Assembly: GCA_051294375.1 (NCBI GenBank)
Contig: CM119264.1
Span: forward strand, 12,216,263-12,280,262
Reading direction: 5' to 3'
Origin: Paraspadella gotoi
Taxonomy: Eukaryota > Chaetognatha
DNA length: 64,000 nucleotides
A program made the translations under genes and the position numbers. Within the stretch, counting starts at the first letter, position 1, and each line of letters opens with the position of its first letter. Positions 39,658-57,735 of the stretch are shown piece by piece. Under the pieces are notes generated by a model. It worked only from the letters and a program-made list of their open reading frames with translations, was not told the origin of the DNA and searched no databases.

Positions 39658-42627
39658 CTATCCGTTTTCTAACTCAACTGAGGGAGCGTTTTCCAACGAC
39701 AAAAGCAACCCGTCATCTTCCAAGTCCAACGTTTCGGAACGTTTGAGCAAAATCGTTAACAACAGCGAAGAAATTAGCGCCGACGTCAGCAGGAAACAAC
39801 TATGAAATAACGGGGAAATAGAAGAATGAATGAAATGGGCCCTTTAGAAACGGAGTCATTACACTTTTACCTTCCGACGAAAATTATTCCGTTGCCATGT
39901 TTGGTGGCGTCCTCGTGGAGGATTAACAATCCGGAACCAGCAATAAGGTAAAGAGGAATTCGAAAGAAATTCCCGATGCTCAACTGATGACCCTGTGGAA
40001 GAGCTGCCTTCCGCAATCGACTCATGGACGGGAAATACCTAAAGGACGTGAAAAAAGAAACTAAATGCTTTGTGCTTCGACTTTTTCTTTTATCTGCTGT
40101 AGAGAGCAAGATTAATTTCTTATATCCTGTTGTTTATTTAGAAATGAAACGACTTGCCAAAGGACTTTATAAACAATGGCTGTACTCACAAGCCTGCGGC
40201 GAACTCGAGCGTCAGAAAGGCTGTAAGTGTAAGAAGCGGGGCAGGGGCGGCTGGATGAGCGGCGAGTAAAAGGACGACGAAGGAAAATAGGGCGAGGGCG
40301 ATGGCGGCCGACAGCGAATGGTAAGGGCGACAAACGAATCGTGCGCTGAGAGTACCTCGCGTCGCGTAGTGAAAGGCCGAGACTCCTGCGAAGCTGCACA
40401 ACATGAAGTTGGCAAAGACTAGGCCGAGGGGTGGGTAGGACTGAAAGAGTATACACGGGAAAACAAATATGTAAAGATCCTTTAATTAAATATATTAACC
40501 TTCCGATTAGATCAATGGATATATAGCTCACGTGGTTGACTTGGGCGAGAACGGGCGTCCACAGGAACGCAAAAAGGACTATAATGCTTTCAAAGGCCGA
40601 CTGAATAGCGCCGATGAGTAGAATGCGAGCGTCTCCGCAAATCGACCGGAACCCCTGTTATAGCATGTTAAAAACCTACGTGACTAGGGACTTTTAATTA
40701 ACCCAAACCACTTATTTTAACTTTATTTTGCTACACTTATTTGACCTGAATTAAGGACTTTCTGAAGTCCGGCGTTCGGTTGCTGCAATTATCACACCAT
40801 TTGGTAGCGATCATGAAGCCGCTAAAGGCGAAACAGGGAATGGAGATGCCGTAAGGCCATTTCGGTCCTTCGGGGAAATAAGTGCCTGGAATGAAGGAAA
40901 ACACCCCTGCGGCAACCGCAAGGATACCGTTCCAAAAGGATGCTTTGTTGAATGTCATCGGGATCCATTCCTGTAGGTGTAAACGCCGGAAATTATTTCT
41001 TCGTTTGATCGGGAACACATTTTTGTTCCTCCTGAGATTAAAAACTTTGTACGTGGTGTGAAATAGAGAATATCCGGAGTATAAAGGAAGTCTCCTTGGA
41101 ATCCACTAGAATCGAAACTCGATTCGAGTCTTATTTGGCATCGACTGGAAACAGGGAGGGCCGTTCAAAGCCAACCCTGCATGGATCGATGCCTTTGATG
41201 AAAAATGAATTTTTGAAAGAAAACTTACTTTTGGAAAGTCATGAGTTTCCGTGTGTTCGTGGACGTACCACGCCTCCATCGCGGCGAAAAGGACTGACGT
41301 AGCACTTCCGCGCAAAATTTCGCTAACGAGGAGAACCCCATAGCTCGAAGAGGTTTTTAGTCCCGCCGAAATTATGTATACGACGATGAAAATGAGGCAA
41401 AGAGGCTTCCGTCCGTACCGTTGCGCAAGTGAACCTTTAAAAGATTTCAGTTGTGGAGGAATTAAAGTGAAAATTTTAAAAGCATAAGGGTCGTCGCAAT
41501 CCCATAAACTTTTATTCAAAAAAAAAAAATTTGATACCGGAAAACTAAGTTTTATATTTCCAGAAGACAACACTAACAACCCTCTTCATTTAATAATATT
41601 TATTTTCAGATTTAGATTATCAAAAACCAAAATTAGGAAAAAAATAATATAGATATAAAAATTATTAAAAAAATTAGTAAAAAAAAATATTGATAATATT
41701 AGATCTATATAGTATACTGTTATTTAAGGACAATTAGCTTCCGTTTTGCGATTGTAAAATAATAACATGCGCGACTGCTATGCTTAACATCAAGTGTTCG
41801 ATCCTAGCCATTTTTTTAAAATAAAAAACAGAAAGAGAGAGAGAGAAATAGCTCCAGCCGCTTCAGAGTTAAACTCGTTTTTGGACGAATCAGAAAAGAA
41901 ACCGACCTATTTAAAAAATCGATTTCATACCTATCAAAGATAATTTTTTAATTAATTAATTTTATTAATTAAGATATAATGAATTTTTCCAATACTATAT
42001 GCTAATTTGCGTATTACAGTTAGTCATAATATGAAGGGAATCCAAATTAGATCAAACATTTGAAATATTACATTATTATTTTTAAAGGACATTGATGATG
42101 AGAAGCCATATCCAAATCCTGAGCTACATTCAAATTGACTTTTATGATAAGGCTTGGAACGCCGACGACGACGTTCATTGGGATCGTCCCAAAATCGATT
42201 GCGATGATATAAAATGAAAGGGGAGCGAAGAACCGATTGTCGGTCAAAGATGTAAAGACTCATACCAGCCCAGCTTCCAAAAACGAGGGAAGAGGCCAAT
42301 CCAAAAACGTAGAGGATGGCGATTTGAGATTCGATGAAACCATAAGAGTCGTAGATTTTGTAGAGATAAGGAACTTGTAACCAATCGGCGTAAACCGCCG
42401 GCAAGTAAACGACGAAGTATATTCTTTGAAATTTCTAAAAAAAAGAAAAAAAAAATATTAAAAATCCGGCTATTCAATTAAGGAGTGATGGAACAAACCT
42501 GGAAGATCGGATTGGTGCCACTCGATGAGAAGATCCGGTTTTGCCCCGACGTTTTGTTCAAAATGGCACAAACGACCGTCAGCACAGGAAGTAGCGTCAA
42601 ATTTATTTTCAGAAAGGTTTCGCTCAT
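39658..42627 (-). CDS. MFSD5: Molybdate-anion transporter, MFSD5-like
   Basis: Eight exons (42499-42627, 42266-42434, 41229-41434, 40746-40970, 40532-40654, 40190-40440, 39871-40038, 39658-39799) give 470 residues; human MFSD5 has 450. It is a 12-TM major-facilitator protein proposed to import molybdate. Matches are DWLQVPYLYKIYDSYGF, IAILYVFGLASSLVFGS, QRYGRKPLCLIFIVVYI (the MFS loop 2-3 motif), LFAAMEAWYVHEHTETHDFP, ILLIGAIQSAFESIIVLFAF with FLWTPVL, and AAGLYFPSMSRLRKAALP. The start ATG (42625-42627) is followed by MSETFLKINLTLLPVLTVV, giving the first TM helix. The C-terminal tail is acidic. Intron 2 (41435-42265) is AT-rich with a short GA tract near 41830 and no gene. Confidence 0.93.
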
Positions 42628-43244
42628 TTTGATCACCTTTTCTTGAGCGTTTTCATGATTACATTTTATTAAGAACCTAAAATAAAATCGAAAGTAAATA
42701 AAATAATAGATGAGATAAAAACTACTAATTGGTATCTTAAACAAATATTTAAAAATAAAATAATACAAAAACAGTATAAACATTTGTGGCTTTTTGTGAC
42801 ATTGTTTTTTGTAAAGTGAGAATCATAATGTAATATTATTGAAATGTAAACACTGGTATGGTAAATCGTGAAAAAAGCATTCACTATACAAAAACCAGAC
42901 GTGAAAAAGCTCAGAACAGTAGATTTATATAGCAGGCACTCTCTGGAATAAAGACCAACATATTAAAAATACGTCGAACGAATAAGGTTATTTAACTTTT
43001 GTACTCATATAAAAGACAATATTTTTGTGTCTAAAAACAGACAGCCAAAGGTAGATTTAATTACCATGTATGCTAATATCTTTCACCCTAAACAATAATA
43101 AAATGTAGAAAATGCCAATCTTTAAAAAAGCGATTCCAAAAGAATATAAAAATATACCGCGCATACGATTCCTTTAAAAGATTTGGTTAAGTATTAATTA
43201 AAATAAACGAGATATGCTTACTAACGAGAAAAAACGTCGAAATC

Positions 43245-46200
43245 TTAAGAATTTCGAATTTCAGTCGCGAGTGGTTCGTCCAATTTAGATTCAACAGCGT
43301 CTGCCGGCAAAAATTCTGCCTTAGCTGACATATTATCTACCCCTTGCGTTGTCTCGGAAGACGATCCAGCGACAGAAGGTGACGAGGCTTTATTGAAGTA
43401 ATTAAGAAGCGTTCGTTGGGGAGTCTTTATTGCGGAGACCTCGGGGCCTTTCGCAACTTCCGCGGGAAGAGTTTGGAAATCCCATTGGTGAGGAACGGGT
43501 AGTTTTTCTAACAAGTCGTATTTTTTCTGTTCGTTACGAAAATGAGCCGTGAGATAATGAAACAGCAGTTATTCAAATCGACATAAGATTTAGCTTACTT
43601 GAATTTCTTCGTTGACAAGCCACATGCCGTTGTTGTATTCGGCAATGTTTTTTATCGTCAGTTCAAGCTGACGGTTGGAAATATCATTTTGATCCGACCC
43701 CGGAGTAACAGGCGTTGCTTCTAATTAAAAGCGAGAAAAGGAATTGGTCTCGTACGTCAATTTTTTCAACGAGGTCAGACAACATACCGGCATCTTTGTT
43801 TTCAGACAGGGCATACAGCTTTTCCGAGGTCAGCGAGGGTTTCATTTTCCAAAATTTTTTAAATTCTTTAATCATTTTGTTGATGCCGATAGATGAGCCG
43901 TGTACCAAGCGCAAAAGATCCGGAAAAGCTTCTTCTGGCACCGCCTGACGCTGTTAAATTTCAATATTTAGCCAAGAGCAAAGTTGAATTAACAAATAAA
44001 AAAATAAACCTGGCTGCGCTTCTGGTTGACGCTACTCTGCGACTGGTTACTCTCCTCCGCTGTTTTCGACTGGGGAGTCTTTGGGGGATTGCTCAATTGA
44101 GTGGCGACGGGAAATTGAGCCGGGGGAATGACTATGGCTCGATAAGATGTCAACTGATTCAGTTCTTGAAGCCCAATATTGAGAGTTTTTGCGACATTCT
44201 GGGAAATGGTGGGTAAAAAATAAGGATTAAAGGCAAACCGTGAAATATATATATATAATAATTTGCACCTTGTCGAATGACTGTTCTTCGATGCTTCCTT
44301 CCACGCCAAGGGATGACCAAAGAACGCCGATGCATCGTGGAATCAATCTGGTGATTTTTCTCGTTTTTCTTTCAACTTCGAAAGCTTTCGCCTTTGAAAA
44401 GTTAAAAAAAATTTTAATCGAGTCTTTTAAAAGACTTAGTATTCATAACAAGATTTTATGTTTTTAAAACATACATGCTATTAGGCCTGTGTACCTTGAC
44501 TTCTTGTTCCGCCTTTCTAGCGGCCGGGTCCAATTTATTTTCAGGAATTTTAGCTTTTTCTTTCTTGACTTTCTTCTTGTGCTTCACGAAAATGAATAAA
44601 TGTTTTAGATGGAAAAATATTAAGCACGACCATTGACCAAACTGACTCAGTTATTACCTCCGAAAGTTTATCATTATCATGGTCATTTTCATCGTCTTCG
44701 TCGTCCGATTCGGCGGCGCTCTCAGCACCTTCTCCATCACTGAGGTATCCGTGAGGAACGAAAAAGGGATCCTCCTCCTGCTCCTCCACCTCCTCTTCGT
44801 CGTCCCCTTCCCCGTCGCTTTGTTTCTCAAGATCCTCTCCCGGTTCTTCCTCTTCCCATTCGTCGTCCGAATCCACCTCGTAGTCGACCATGTCCTCGTC
44901 CATTTTCAATGGGTTTCTTTAATTTTAAAAATGTTCAGGTGTAATTTATTAGTATATGAAAGCATTTTTTTCAAAGTACGTAGTAAAACTTGACTTATGC
45001 TACTCATCAAATGCTTACTAGCATTCTTACATACCTTGCAGAGATCATTTTCGACTTTTTTCTAAATGTTCCAAAATAGGCCGGACGGTTGTTTTCATGA
45101 AAACGTAGAAATTTTGCCTTACAGTGAATAGCCGTGGGATTGGAAGAATCAAAGCCTTTTAAAGCCTAAAAACAATAATAAAAATGATTGAAAAATGATC
45201 GGAGACAATAATGGTTAAACCAGAAAAAAAAATACTACAGTATAATCTTTCTCTTTAGAGATGAAACGAAAAATTCGTTGTAAAAAAAATTTTGGTCTAT
45301 TGAATTCACTTGCTGACGAAGACTCGTAACACTAAGAGTCGAAACATGTACAATAATAAAAATAAAAATTGCTATTACAACGAATTTTTCGGTTCATCTC
45401 TAAACTATTTTAAATAGCAAAAAAGAAAGTCAAAATACAAAATCTTTCTCTTAAAAAACCTACTTGGTGAGCGGATTGGGCTTCTTTGTATTCAGTGCCC
45501 GGCAGGCATGTTGCTCGCCCCTTGGACGGTTTTTTTGTGGCGCGAACTTCTCTCCAGTTTCCCGTGTAAAGTTTTGAAGGAGAAAGAGTTTCCCCAGAAT
45601 TAATAACTTGATCTAGACAATCACGATTCACATCGACTGGATCTTTCCGGTATAGCGGAGCCAAGACCATGTGTTCTCGTACCTTTGGCAATTATATAAC
45701 GGATTACAGCGATATTAAAAAACATAGATATTACCAAAATTAAAATACCTGGAAAGGTATGCCAAACTGACTCCGGGGACTTTCCACGTTTTCGCTTTTA
45801 AGCGGCTTGTCCTTTTTTGTTAAGAAGCTCGCAAGCGCTTTGGCTTGCTTTTCTTTTAACATCAACTTCTCTTGCTCTTTTTTGTGTTTCTCCTCATCCT
45901 GCAAACGTTTTTCTTCTTCTTTCCTCCGCTTTTCTTCGAGCTTTTCCTCTTCCTTTTTCCGTCTTTCTTCCTCCTTTTTCAACTTCTCTGCTTCTTGTTC
46001 TTCAAGTTTTCTTTTTCTTTCTTCCTCCTTCTTAATTCTAGCCTCCTCCTTTTCTTTCTCCAGTCTCTCTTTTTCTTGTTGCTTTGCTTTGAGTTTTTCC
46101 TCCTTTTCCTTGAGCTTTTCCGCTTTTATTCTCTCCTTCTCTGCTTCTTTTTCTTTCTTTAATCGATCTCTTTCTTCTTGCTTTTTCTGCTTTTCTTCTT

Positions 46201-47444
46201 CTTTAACTCGTTGTTTAGGAGTCAACGTTTTAGGTCTCTGATTAAAAAGGGGAACATCTCAGTGTTTCTAGTTGCGACGCAAGTACTCGCGGAGCAACTC
46301 TATAAGTCACTTTTCGGTCGGTCTGTCTGTCGGTCTGTTCCACTTACATTGAAAATGCACATTATTTGTTTATAATTAATTGCTCATTTGTTAAGACATA
46401 AAAAAATCTTAAATCTAAGGGACCGCTGGCGCCGCCTTCAGGAAATATTAAAACTATAAATAATAAGACGAAATTCCGATGCAGTGCGTGTCATAAAGTT
46501 ATTGTAGTCATGTCATGTCTCAAGAAATACACGTAAAAATAAAGTCACTGCTGCGCAACACATTGGATTTACCGTTCTTGTTAAAAATTCAATTCGTCAA
46601 ACTTACCGATATAACCGCCTTGGGTGTAACTGGAGTCGCAGTAGGCTGCAATTTCTCTTCCGCAGATTCAATTTCCATGACTTCATTTTTGTCGTCAGCG
46701 GAACGAAGCGGGGAAGCTTCTCTGTCGCCTTCAGCTTCTTCCGACGGCGATTCCGAACTATGATCGTCGGTCAACTCTAAGTCTTTCGTCTCCGATCTTT
46801 CGTCGGAATTCTCTTCAGTCGATGCCGTTGTTGAAACTTCCGCCTACAGCACAATAACTTAATAGATTAATAGATTCTCATTACTTCAAAATTTCCATTT
46901 AATTTTAAGTATCAACCTGCTGAGTTGTTCGCACAAATCCATCCAAAGTGGCCCTAAGGGGAGTCTTTGTCGTGGATGACTCTAGGGGCTCCTTTTCAGC
47001 GAAATGACTCTCCACCGCCTCGGAGGAGGAAGACACCTCGGGATCGCATTCGACAGTCTCAGTAATTTTGGGCGTCTTTAAAGCTTTTCCGTTGTTGGTC
47101 AGCGGCGATGTATCCGCCGACAACTTCCGCTTTTTTGATTGAGGCTGAGACGCTAAAAAAGTTCACGGTTAATACGAATAACGCCTTGATGGGGACTAGG
47201 GTTTCAATATAACGTAAGAACGGCTACCTGGGAGTGCGGGGGCTTTCATGAAGTTAAGAACCGAAGGCGTATCAGTTTTGGGGCTTTTAAGGGCAGAAAG
47301 GCTGGAAGCGTCGTCGAAGGGTTTATTTTCATCGTTCTCTTCGAAGGTTGACGGAGATTCTGATCGTTTGACCTCAGAAGAAACGTGAATCTTCGAATTT
47401 TGAAAAAAATTCACCAACGACGATTGAGTAAATTTCTTTGCCAT
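43245..47444 (-). CDS. CHAF1A: Chromatin assembly factor 1 subunit A (CAF-1 p150)
   Basis: Thirteen exons (47228-47444, 46917-47152, 46607-46843, 45749-46237, 45464-45682, 45035-45165, 44658-44916, 44495-44581, 44269-44391, 44010-44198, 43788-43950, 43599-43720, 43245-43526) encode 917 residues. CAF-1 deposits H3-H4 on newly replicated DNA and is recruited by PCNA. An N-terminal PIP box QSSLVNFF is at residues 7-14. Exon 4 is an almost pure Lys/Glu/Arg (KER) helix of about 110 residues, then KALASFLTKKDKP. Conserved core: FLRFHENNRPAYFGTFRKKS. The acidic ED domain follows with MVDYEVDSDDEWEEEEPGED and FFVPHGYLSDGEG. A winged-helix region and VPHQWDF lead to a second PIP-like motif, QRTLLNYF, near residue 856. 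The ATG at 47442-47444 opens onto the PIP box directly. Confidence 0.95.
45253..45405. repeat. Hairpin in CHAF1A intron 5 with hammerhead-like core
   Basis: Arms at about 45255-45282 and 45375-45404 are complementary (GAGATGAA-CGAAAAATTCGTTGTAA in the left arm). Between them, on the plus strand, CTGACGA (45313-45319) is followed by a 5-bp stem GACTC...GAGTC and GAAAC (45341-45345), then ATGTAC. The core is the same as in the eL42 intron hairpin at 26001-26162, while arms and loop differ, so the shared part is specifically the ribozyme-like motif. Confidence 0.55.
46271..46495. repeat. Dispersed repeat family, copy 2 (CHAF1A intron 3)
   Basis: Shares start (GTTGCGACGCAAGTACTCGC), middle (CACTTTTCGGTCGGTCTG) and end (TTCCGATGCAGTGCGTGTC) with the complement of 34962-35288. 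It is about 100 bp shorter and its right terminus is not clearly preserved. No ORF. Confidence 0.55.
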
Positions 47445-48583
47445 TTTGAAACTGCAAGGAAAAACGGAGGAACGGTTTTTAAATGATTTCGGGACGACCA
47501 TTTACCAAAACTAGTGCCAAGCGCGAAAGTTAAATTGAGGAAGAAAAAATTAAAATGAGAACTGTAGAAAAATTAAAGACGTCGATGAACAAATCGAGAG
47601 CATCAATCGTTTTTGGCAGAATGAGAAAAACAAAAAGAAGCGAAAAATAACTGAAGAGAAAAAAAGAAAGCGAGGGACTTCGGCGACCATGCGGGGCTGT
47701 GACAGGGGCGAGGGGCAAGCCCAGGGCGCCACGCTGCTGCTCGATCAGCCTCGTAGCAGCGAAGGGAGGCCGGGCGCAGCGGAGCGGCGGCGGAGTCGGG
47801 TGCGATGCTGCAGAGGCTGCGGCGGCGGCAGAGTCGGGGGCGCTGCTGCGGAGGCTGCGGTACCAAAGGAAGGAAAGCCACGCGGAGAAAGCGGAGGAAG
47901 CCAAGAAACAGTTTTCGCTCGCTTTCATTTGGAAGAAACAAAAGACCGGAGTGACGTTGAAAATAATTAATAGAATTAGAAATAAAGCAAGCTGAAAAAT
48001 GTTTTAAATATTTAAACATTTATTGTTTCATATATCATTCATAATTTACGAATGACATAGTCTTTTGGTATAGATAATTGTTGGCGTTACTGTACTGTGC
48101 ATTGAAGACGAATAGCGTCGTTAGCTGTGTACGAAATTCATGAGTGTGGTTTGATTTCTAAACATGGCTACCGAAAAACAGAAGAGGCGTCTCGCACTGA
48201 ATTGAAGATAAATACCCAAGCTAAATACACATGGTCAATAGTCAATGGAACGGTCTGATTTGGCGCTGCATTTGGTTGTAATTTATTAATAATTTAACTT
48301 GACTATATAATATATATTCTTTCAATAACTTTCAGGTTTGGTTCTAAAAGATGAGGTCATGTTGTGAAAGATTCAACGTTTTCATTTCGAATTCAACCAA
48401 ATTCGACTGAAATAAATAAGTCAAAAATTGTACAAAAATTTGAATTCACGCAATCTTCTAACACAAAAGAGTAAAACAACAACTCAGGGAATGAACATGA
48501 GAATAAGTTAGCTGTACCGCAGAAGTGTACTCGTGGAATACATAGCGGCTATGAAAAAATCTTTTTTTAATGTCTCGGCAGCG
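47445..48583. other. Intergenic region upstream of CHAF1A
   Basis: This is the interval between the CHAF1A start and the Kunitz gene stop. 47690-47880 is a GC- and CpG-rich block with imperfect GCTGCGG repeats, open in several frames on both strands but without convincing protein composition. It is most likely a promoter-associated island for CHAF1A. 48000-48583 is AT-rich with nothing recognisable. Confidence 0.4.
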
Positions 48584-53551
<4,968 letters not shown>

Positions 53552-54796
53552 TTTTTCGATGGGAATTAAAAAAATTCGGTGAGAGATAAAAAGCTTGGTT
53601 TCGCTGTCCGTATTTTTGAATGTTAATGTAACCGCGCAGATATATCTTTTTTTATTTTAAGAAATACTGAGAATTTTTTCATCAATTATGTTTCTTTTGA
53701 GTTTTTCCAAGAACTCACTTTTTTTAGGCTTCACACAATCCGGCAAAGTTTATATACAAGCTCGTTGGCTTCTTTAACCGTAATCCCAGTGAGTGACAAG
53801 TTCGTGAAAACCGCGTCCAACTCTCCGAATCTCCGATTGGTTGCTTTCTATCTGATTCTCAGTCTCCCATTGGTCCAGACGTTCCTCAACGCGCGAATCC
53901 TACGAAAATGAAAAAAAAAAAGGTTTCGCGTTGGATTTTGCGGTTTTCATCTTCAATACAGAATATTCGAGAGATGCGTGGAAAACGAAGTCAAACGATC
54001 ACAGCTTAGTATGATAATCGCCGATTAATATCATTAATCAAACGAGAATTTGAAGGTTGAAAAAAAAAATGAAGGCTAGAAAAATAAACCTCATCCTCTC
54101 GATGAGCAGATTCGTTTCCTCATCTTCCTGGGATTTCGATTTTTTTTTTTCAGATCAAAGCCTTTATGGATGGATGAAGGGACGGACGGACAGTTTTAAT
54201 ACTGGCCCAGAGAGTTTGGAGCGGAACCTCGAAGTATTTCCGCCTACGCCCACTCGAGTATCGTTCCCTTCATCTTCTTTTTCCCTTTTGATCGAATATT
54301 TGTTTATTTCCGATTTTTGACCTTTGAAGATTCGTGAAGCCCGACCGAGGAATGGGAACGGAGCGATCTCGTTTTGTTGTTGGATACATTTTTTTGAAAG
54401 GTAGGCATCGGAACGAAAGAGAAGTTGTGTAAAACAACTAAACGAAATAAATACAAAGAAATAACCAAACGGAAATTAAATTATTTTTTTTTTAATATTC
54501 GAGAATACGAGAATGAGTTCGTTGGTTTTTCGGTGACCTTTTAGTCGCCAGTGTTTACATAATCAATTCGAAGGACGATAACAGTTGCCAAGGTTAATGG
54601 TATAATTTTTCTTTCATATTAACTCACAATGTTTTCTCTAAAGCAAGGATTAACTCCGACCCTTTCCTCGTTTTTCAGCGAAATCGAGAATATTTAATCG
54701 AAGGCCTTTTAACTTTCGAACACTTGTTCTTTTTGCTCGAACGGTGGACCGTCATTTCCTGCCTCGATTCTTGCGCAATGATTAAACTTGTTTCTC

Positions 54797-54799
<3 letters not shown>

Positions 54800-54866
<67 letters not shown>
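54800..54866. repeat. (CT)n microsatellite
   Basis: About 67 bp of CT dinucleotides in the gene-poor interval. Confidence 0.95.
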
Positions 54867-54869
<3 letters not shown>

Positions 54870-56477
54870 CCCTCCATTCGTTTCCTCAAAATAATATTTG
54901 AAAGGGAATGATTTTTGTTTCCCGAATAAAATCGAAGAAATCGATGATTCATTTCACGACCACTTATGGAACAAAGATCTTCCTCGACGCCGTCATCGTC
55001 TTCATCATTGGCGGGAAATTCCGCTTCGGTTCATCGGAGGAAGTAGAAATAATGCACTAAAATAATCCTGAAATTTTAGAAATCATTAAAATAAATTAGA
55101 AATCTGGATTAATGAAGTCAATCATCCCACCCAAATCCTCACAGCGAGTCTTCCAACGTGATTTGCGACAAATTCAATGAATTCCCGACTTTTCGCCCCC
55201 AGGGGCTCCTGCTGTTGTTGTTGTTGTCGTTATAGTCGTCGTCTGTCGTTAATTACTTTTTAACGACGCGGCAATTACGGTGGGCGGGAATGAAAAAGAT
55301 TAACGGTTGGCGCGAAAGAACAAGAGGAATTCTCTGTGGGCGCGAATGTTGAGGAATTTCGCGTTGGGCGCGAAGGACGGAGTCTCTCCACGCGGGCGGA
55401 TGCTTCGAATTCTTTGCGGTCAACGGCGGTGTCGACGGTGTCGACGGTCGACACCATCGCGACCACTTGCCCCTCATCATCCATGAGCAAACAGGGTCCG
55501 CAGTTAACTTGTATCTGTAAGAGATGATTATTTACCCTCTTATATATCTCTTTTTTGTTATTTTTTTTTTCTTAGCAATACGTCAGATGGTTAAATTATT
55601 AAATTAATACAACATAATTGTACGCTGTTTTAGTTTTGTAGACTTAAAAAGCTCTATCGCCAAAGAGCACCACCATTTTCCCAAATCTTTTCCTAAGTAT
55701 TAAAATACATTCATTTAAGTTTATACTAATTTATCATTATTCACATTATATTTACTCATACTATCGTCACGAAAACCATTCAAACTTCGCCACTCAATCT
55801 ATTTGACAAAAATTTTTTTTCCTTTCTTCAAGATCCATCTTGGCGTTTTTCCCGCCAAAACCATTCTCCTTCCCGCTACGAATCCATTAACTTCTACGAA
55901 TCTCCATAAACCACAAACGCGCCGAGTACGCGCGACCGGAAACCCCGAGGGCCGAGGTCTTCCCGAGCCGAGGCGCCGAAGTCGTCGCGGAGTCGATTGA
56001 ATTAAAAATGGAGGAGTGAGGGATTAAATTAAAAGAATGAAAAAAAAAATTGAAAAAAACGATGAATGTGTGAAAGAATGTGACAATAAAAAGAGAATTA
56101 TTTACAAATTATACAATTTACGAATAGAAATTTAAAAAAGCAAATAAAAGCACATCGTTAAAGAATTAATGAGCTGACGAAAAATTTAAAAATGCAAGAA
56201 TGAAAACGATTCGGAAAACGCCGAAAAATAAACCCCCCAAAAGAAAAGGAAAAAGGGAAAAAAAGGGTTAGTAAAAAAGGGGAAAAAAAAGAAAGACGAC
56301 CTCGAATCGGAAAACGAATTCATTTCACGTATTTCGAGGAATGTGAGGCGACGCTAACTACATCGTAACTCGCGGAAATCTGTGAAAGGGTTTGAAAGGT
56401 GAAAGAGTCGGAATAGAGAGACGGACCATCTTTTTCCGAGGAAACGAAGGGGGCCGCATTCTTTTTTCTCATCCACA

Positions 56478-56639
<162 letters not shown>

Positions 56640-56706
56640 AATATTTGTCGATTTTTCAAAGTCAAGGGGAACACGGTTTGAATTTTGTGTAATTTGTGAT
56701 TTGTGT

Positions 56707-56709
<3 letters not shown>

Positions 56710-56738
<29 letters not shown>
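56710..56738. repeat. (GA)n microsatellite
   Basis: A short GA run, inverted relative to the CT tract at 56481-56636. Confidence 0.9.
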
Positions 56739-56741
<3 letters not shown>

Positions 56742-57735
56742 GAAAAGAACTAATTGATCTCGACTTCTTCCGATGACGTCATCGATTCGCTTCCGATTCG
56801 TGACGTAATAGAAATATTCTCAACTCGGCCAAATAAGGAAAAAAAAAAGAGTTCTCCCTCAATAAAAAAATAATAAATAAAAGAAGATTCCAAATAAGGA
56901 AATAAGAAAAAAAAAAGATTTGAGGAAGAGAGAATATTTTTTTTCCCGGGATCGAATTCTCATCCGAGCGACGCGGGATCGACGACGGAAGAAGAACAGG
57001 AGAGAGAAGCGCCCCCTGAGATAAGGGGGGGGCTAGAGGCGCCGTGGGGTGCTGGTTTTGAAAGTTTAGACGCAGAGAGGGTGGAGGTTAAGAGGATGAG
57101 AGGTTTTGGAGTTATCATGTAGAACATTTGAGATGAGGGGTTCACCTCTTCGTCAGTTAAAGATTCTCTCGTTGTGTCCTTTGATAAAAAGTCCAGATTT
57201 TTCATATTACGTCTTTTTTAACGTTTAGTACAATGGTTTGATAATAAATAGATTAAGAAGTAATCCCTTTTTTTTCAACTTAGAGTAGAAGATAGGGTCA
57301 TATTGTTAAATCTTAACCTAACACAACAGCGGTGGTGAAATTTCGAGAGGGAGAGATAAGGGCAGTTGCTTCTAATCAAGAAGCAGTTTTTCACAAAAGA
57401 AAAAAAAAAAAAAAGAAACGAAAGGACTGGAATATAAATTGTTGTTGGGAGTGGATAAGAGACAAGGAGAGATGGATGCCACAGAGCCGCGACGAGGATC
57501 CCTCGATTTAAAAAAAAAAAAGGAGGGCGCAGATTGAAAGCGAGACTTCGCTGGGGATCGAAACTCGAGACGAAAAGAATTCGCGGGAGGTTTGCTCCCT
57601 GTTTCTGATTTAAAACAACTCCCCCCTCCGCAAAAATAAAGAAAGGGGGAAGAACGTTTGCTTTTCTTGTCCGATATATTTTGTTTATTTTCATATTATT
57701 ATTTTTTTCTAATAGTAACCACGGCCCACGTACAT

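Noticed and set aside
45807-46241. Phe/Ser-rich plus-strand frames
   Set aside because: Antisense of the Lys/Glu KER helix of CHAF1A.
47530-48019. Ala/Arg/Pro-rich frames on both strands
   Set aside because: Open because the block is GC-rich; no start context, splice partners or recognisable motif. More likely a promoter island.
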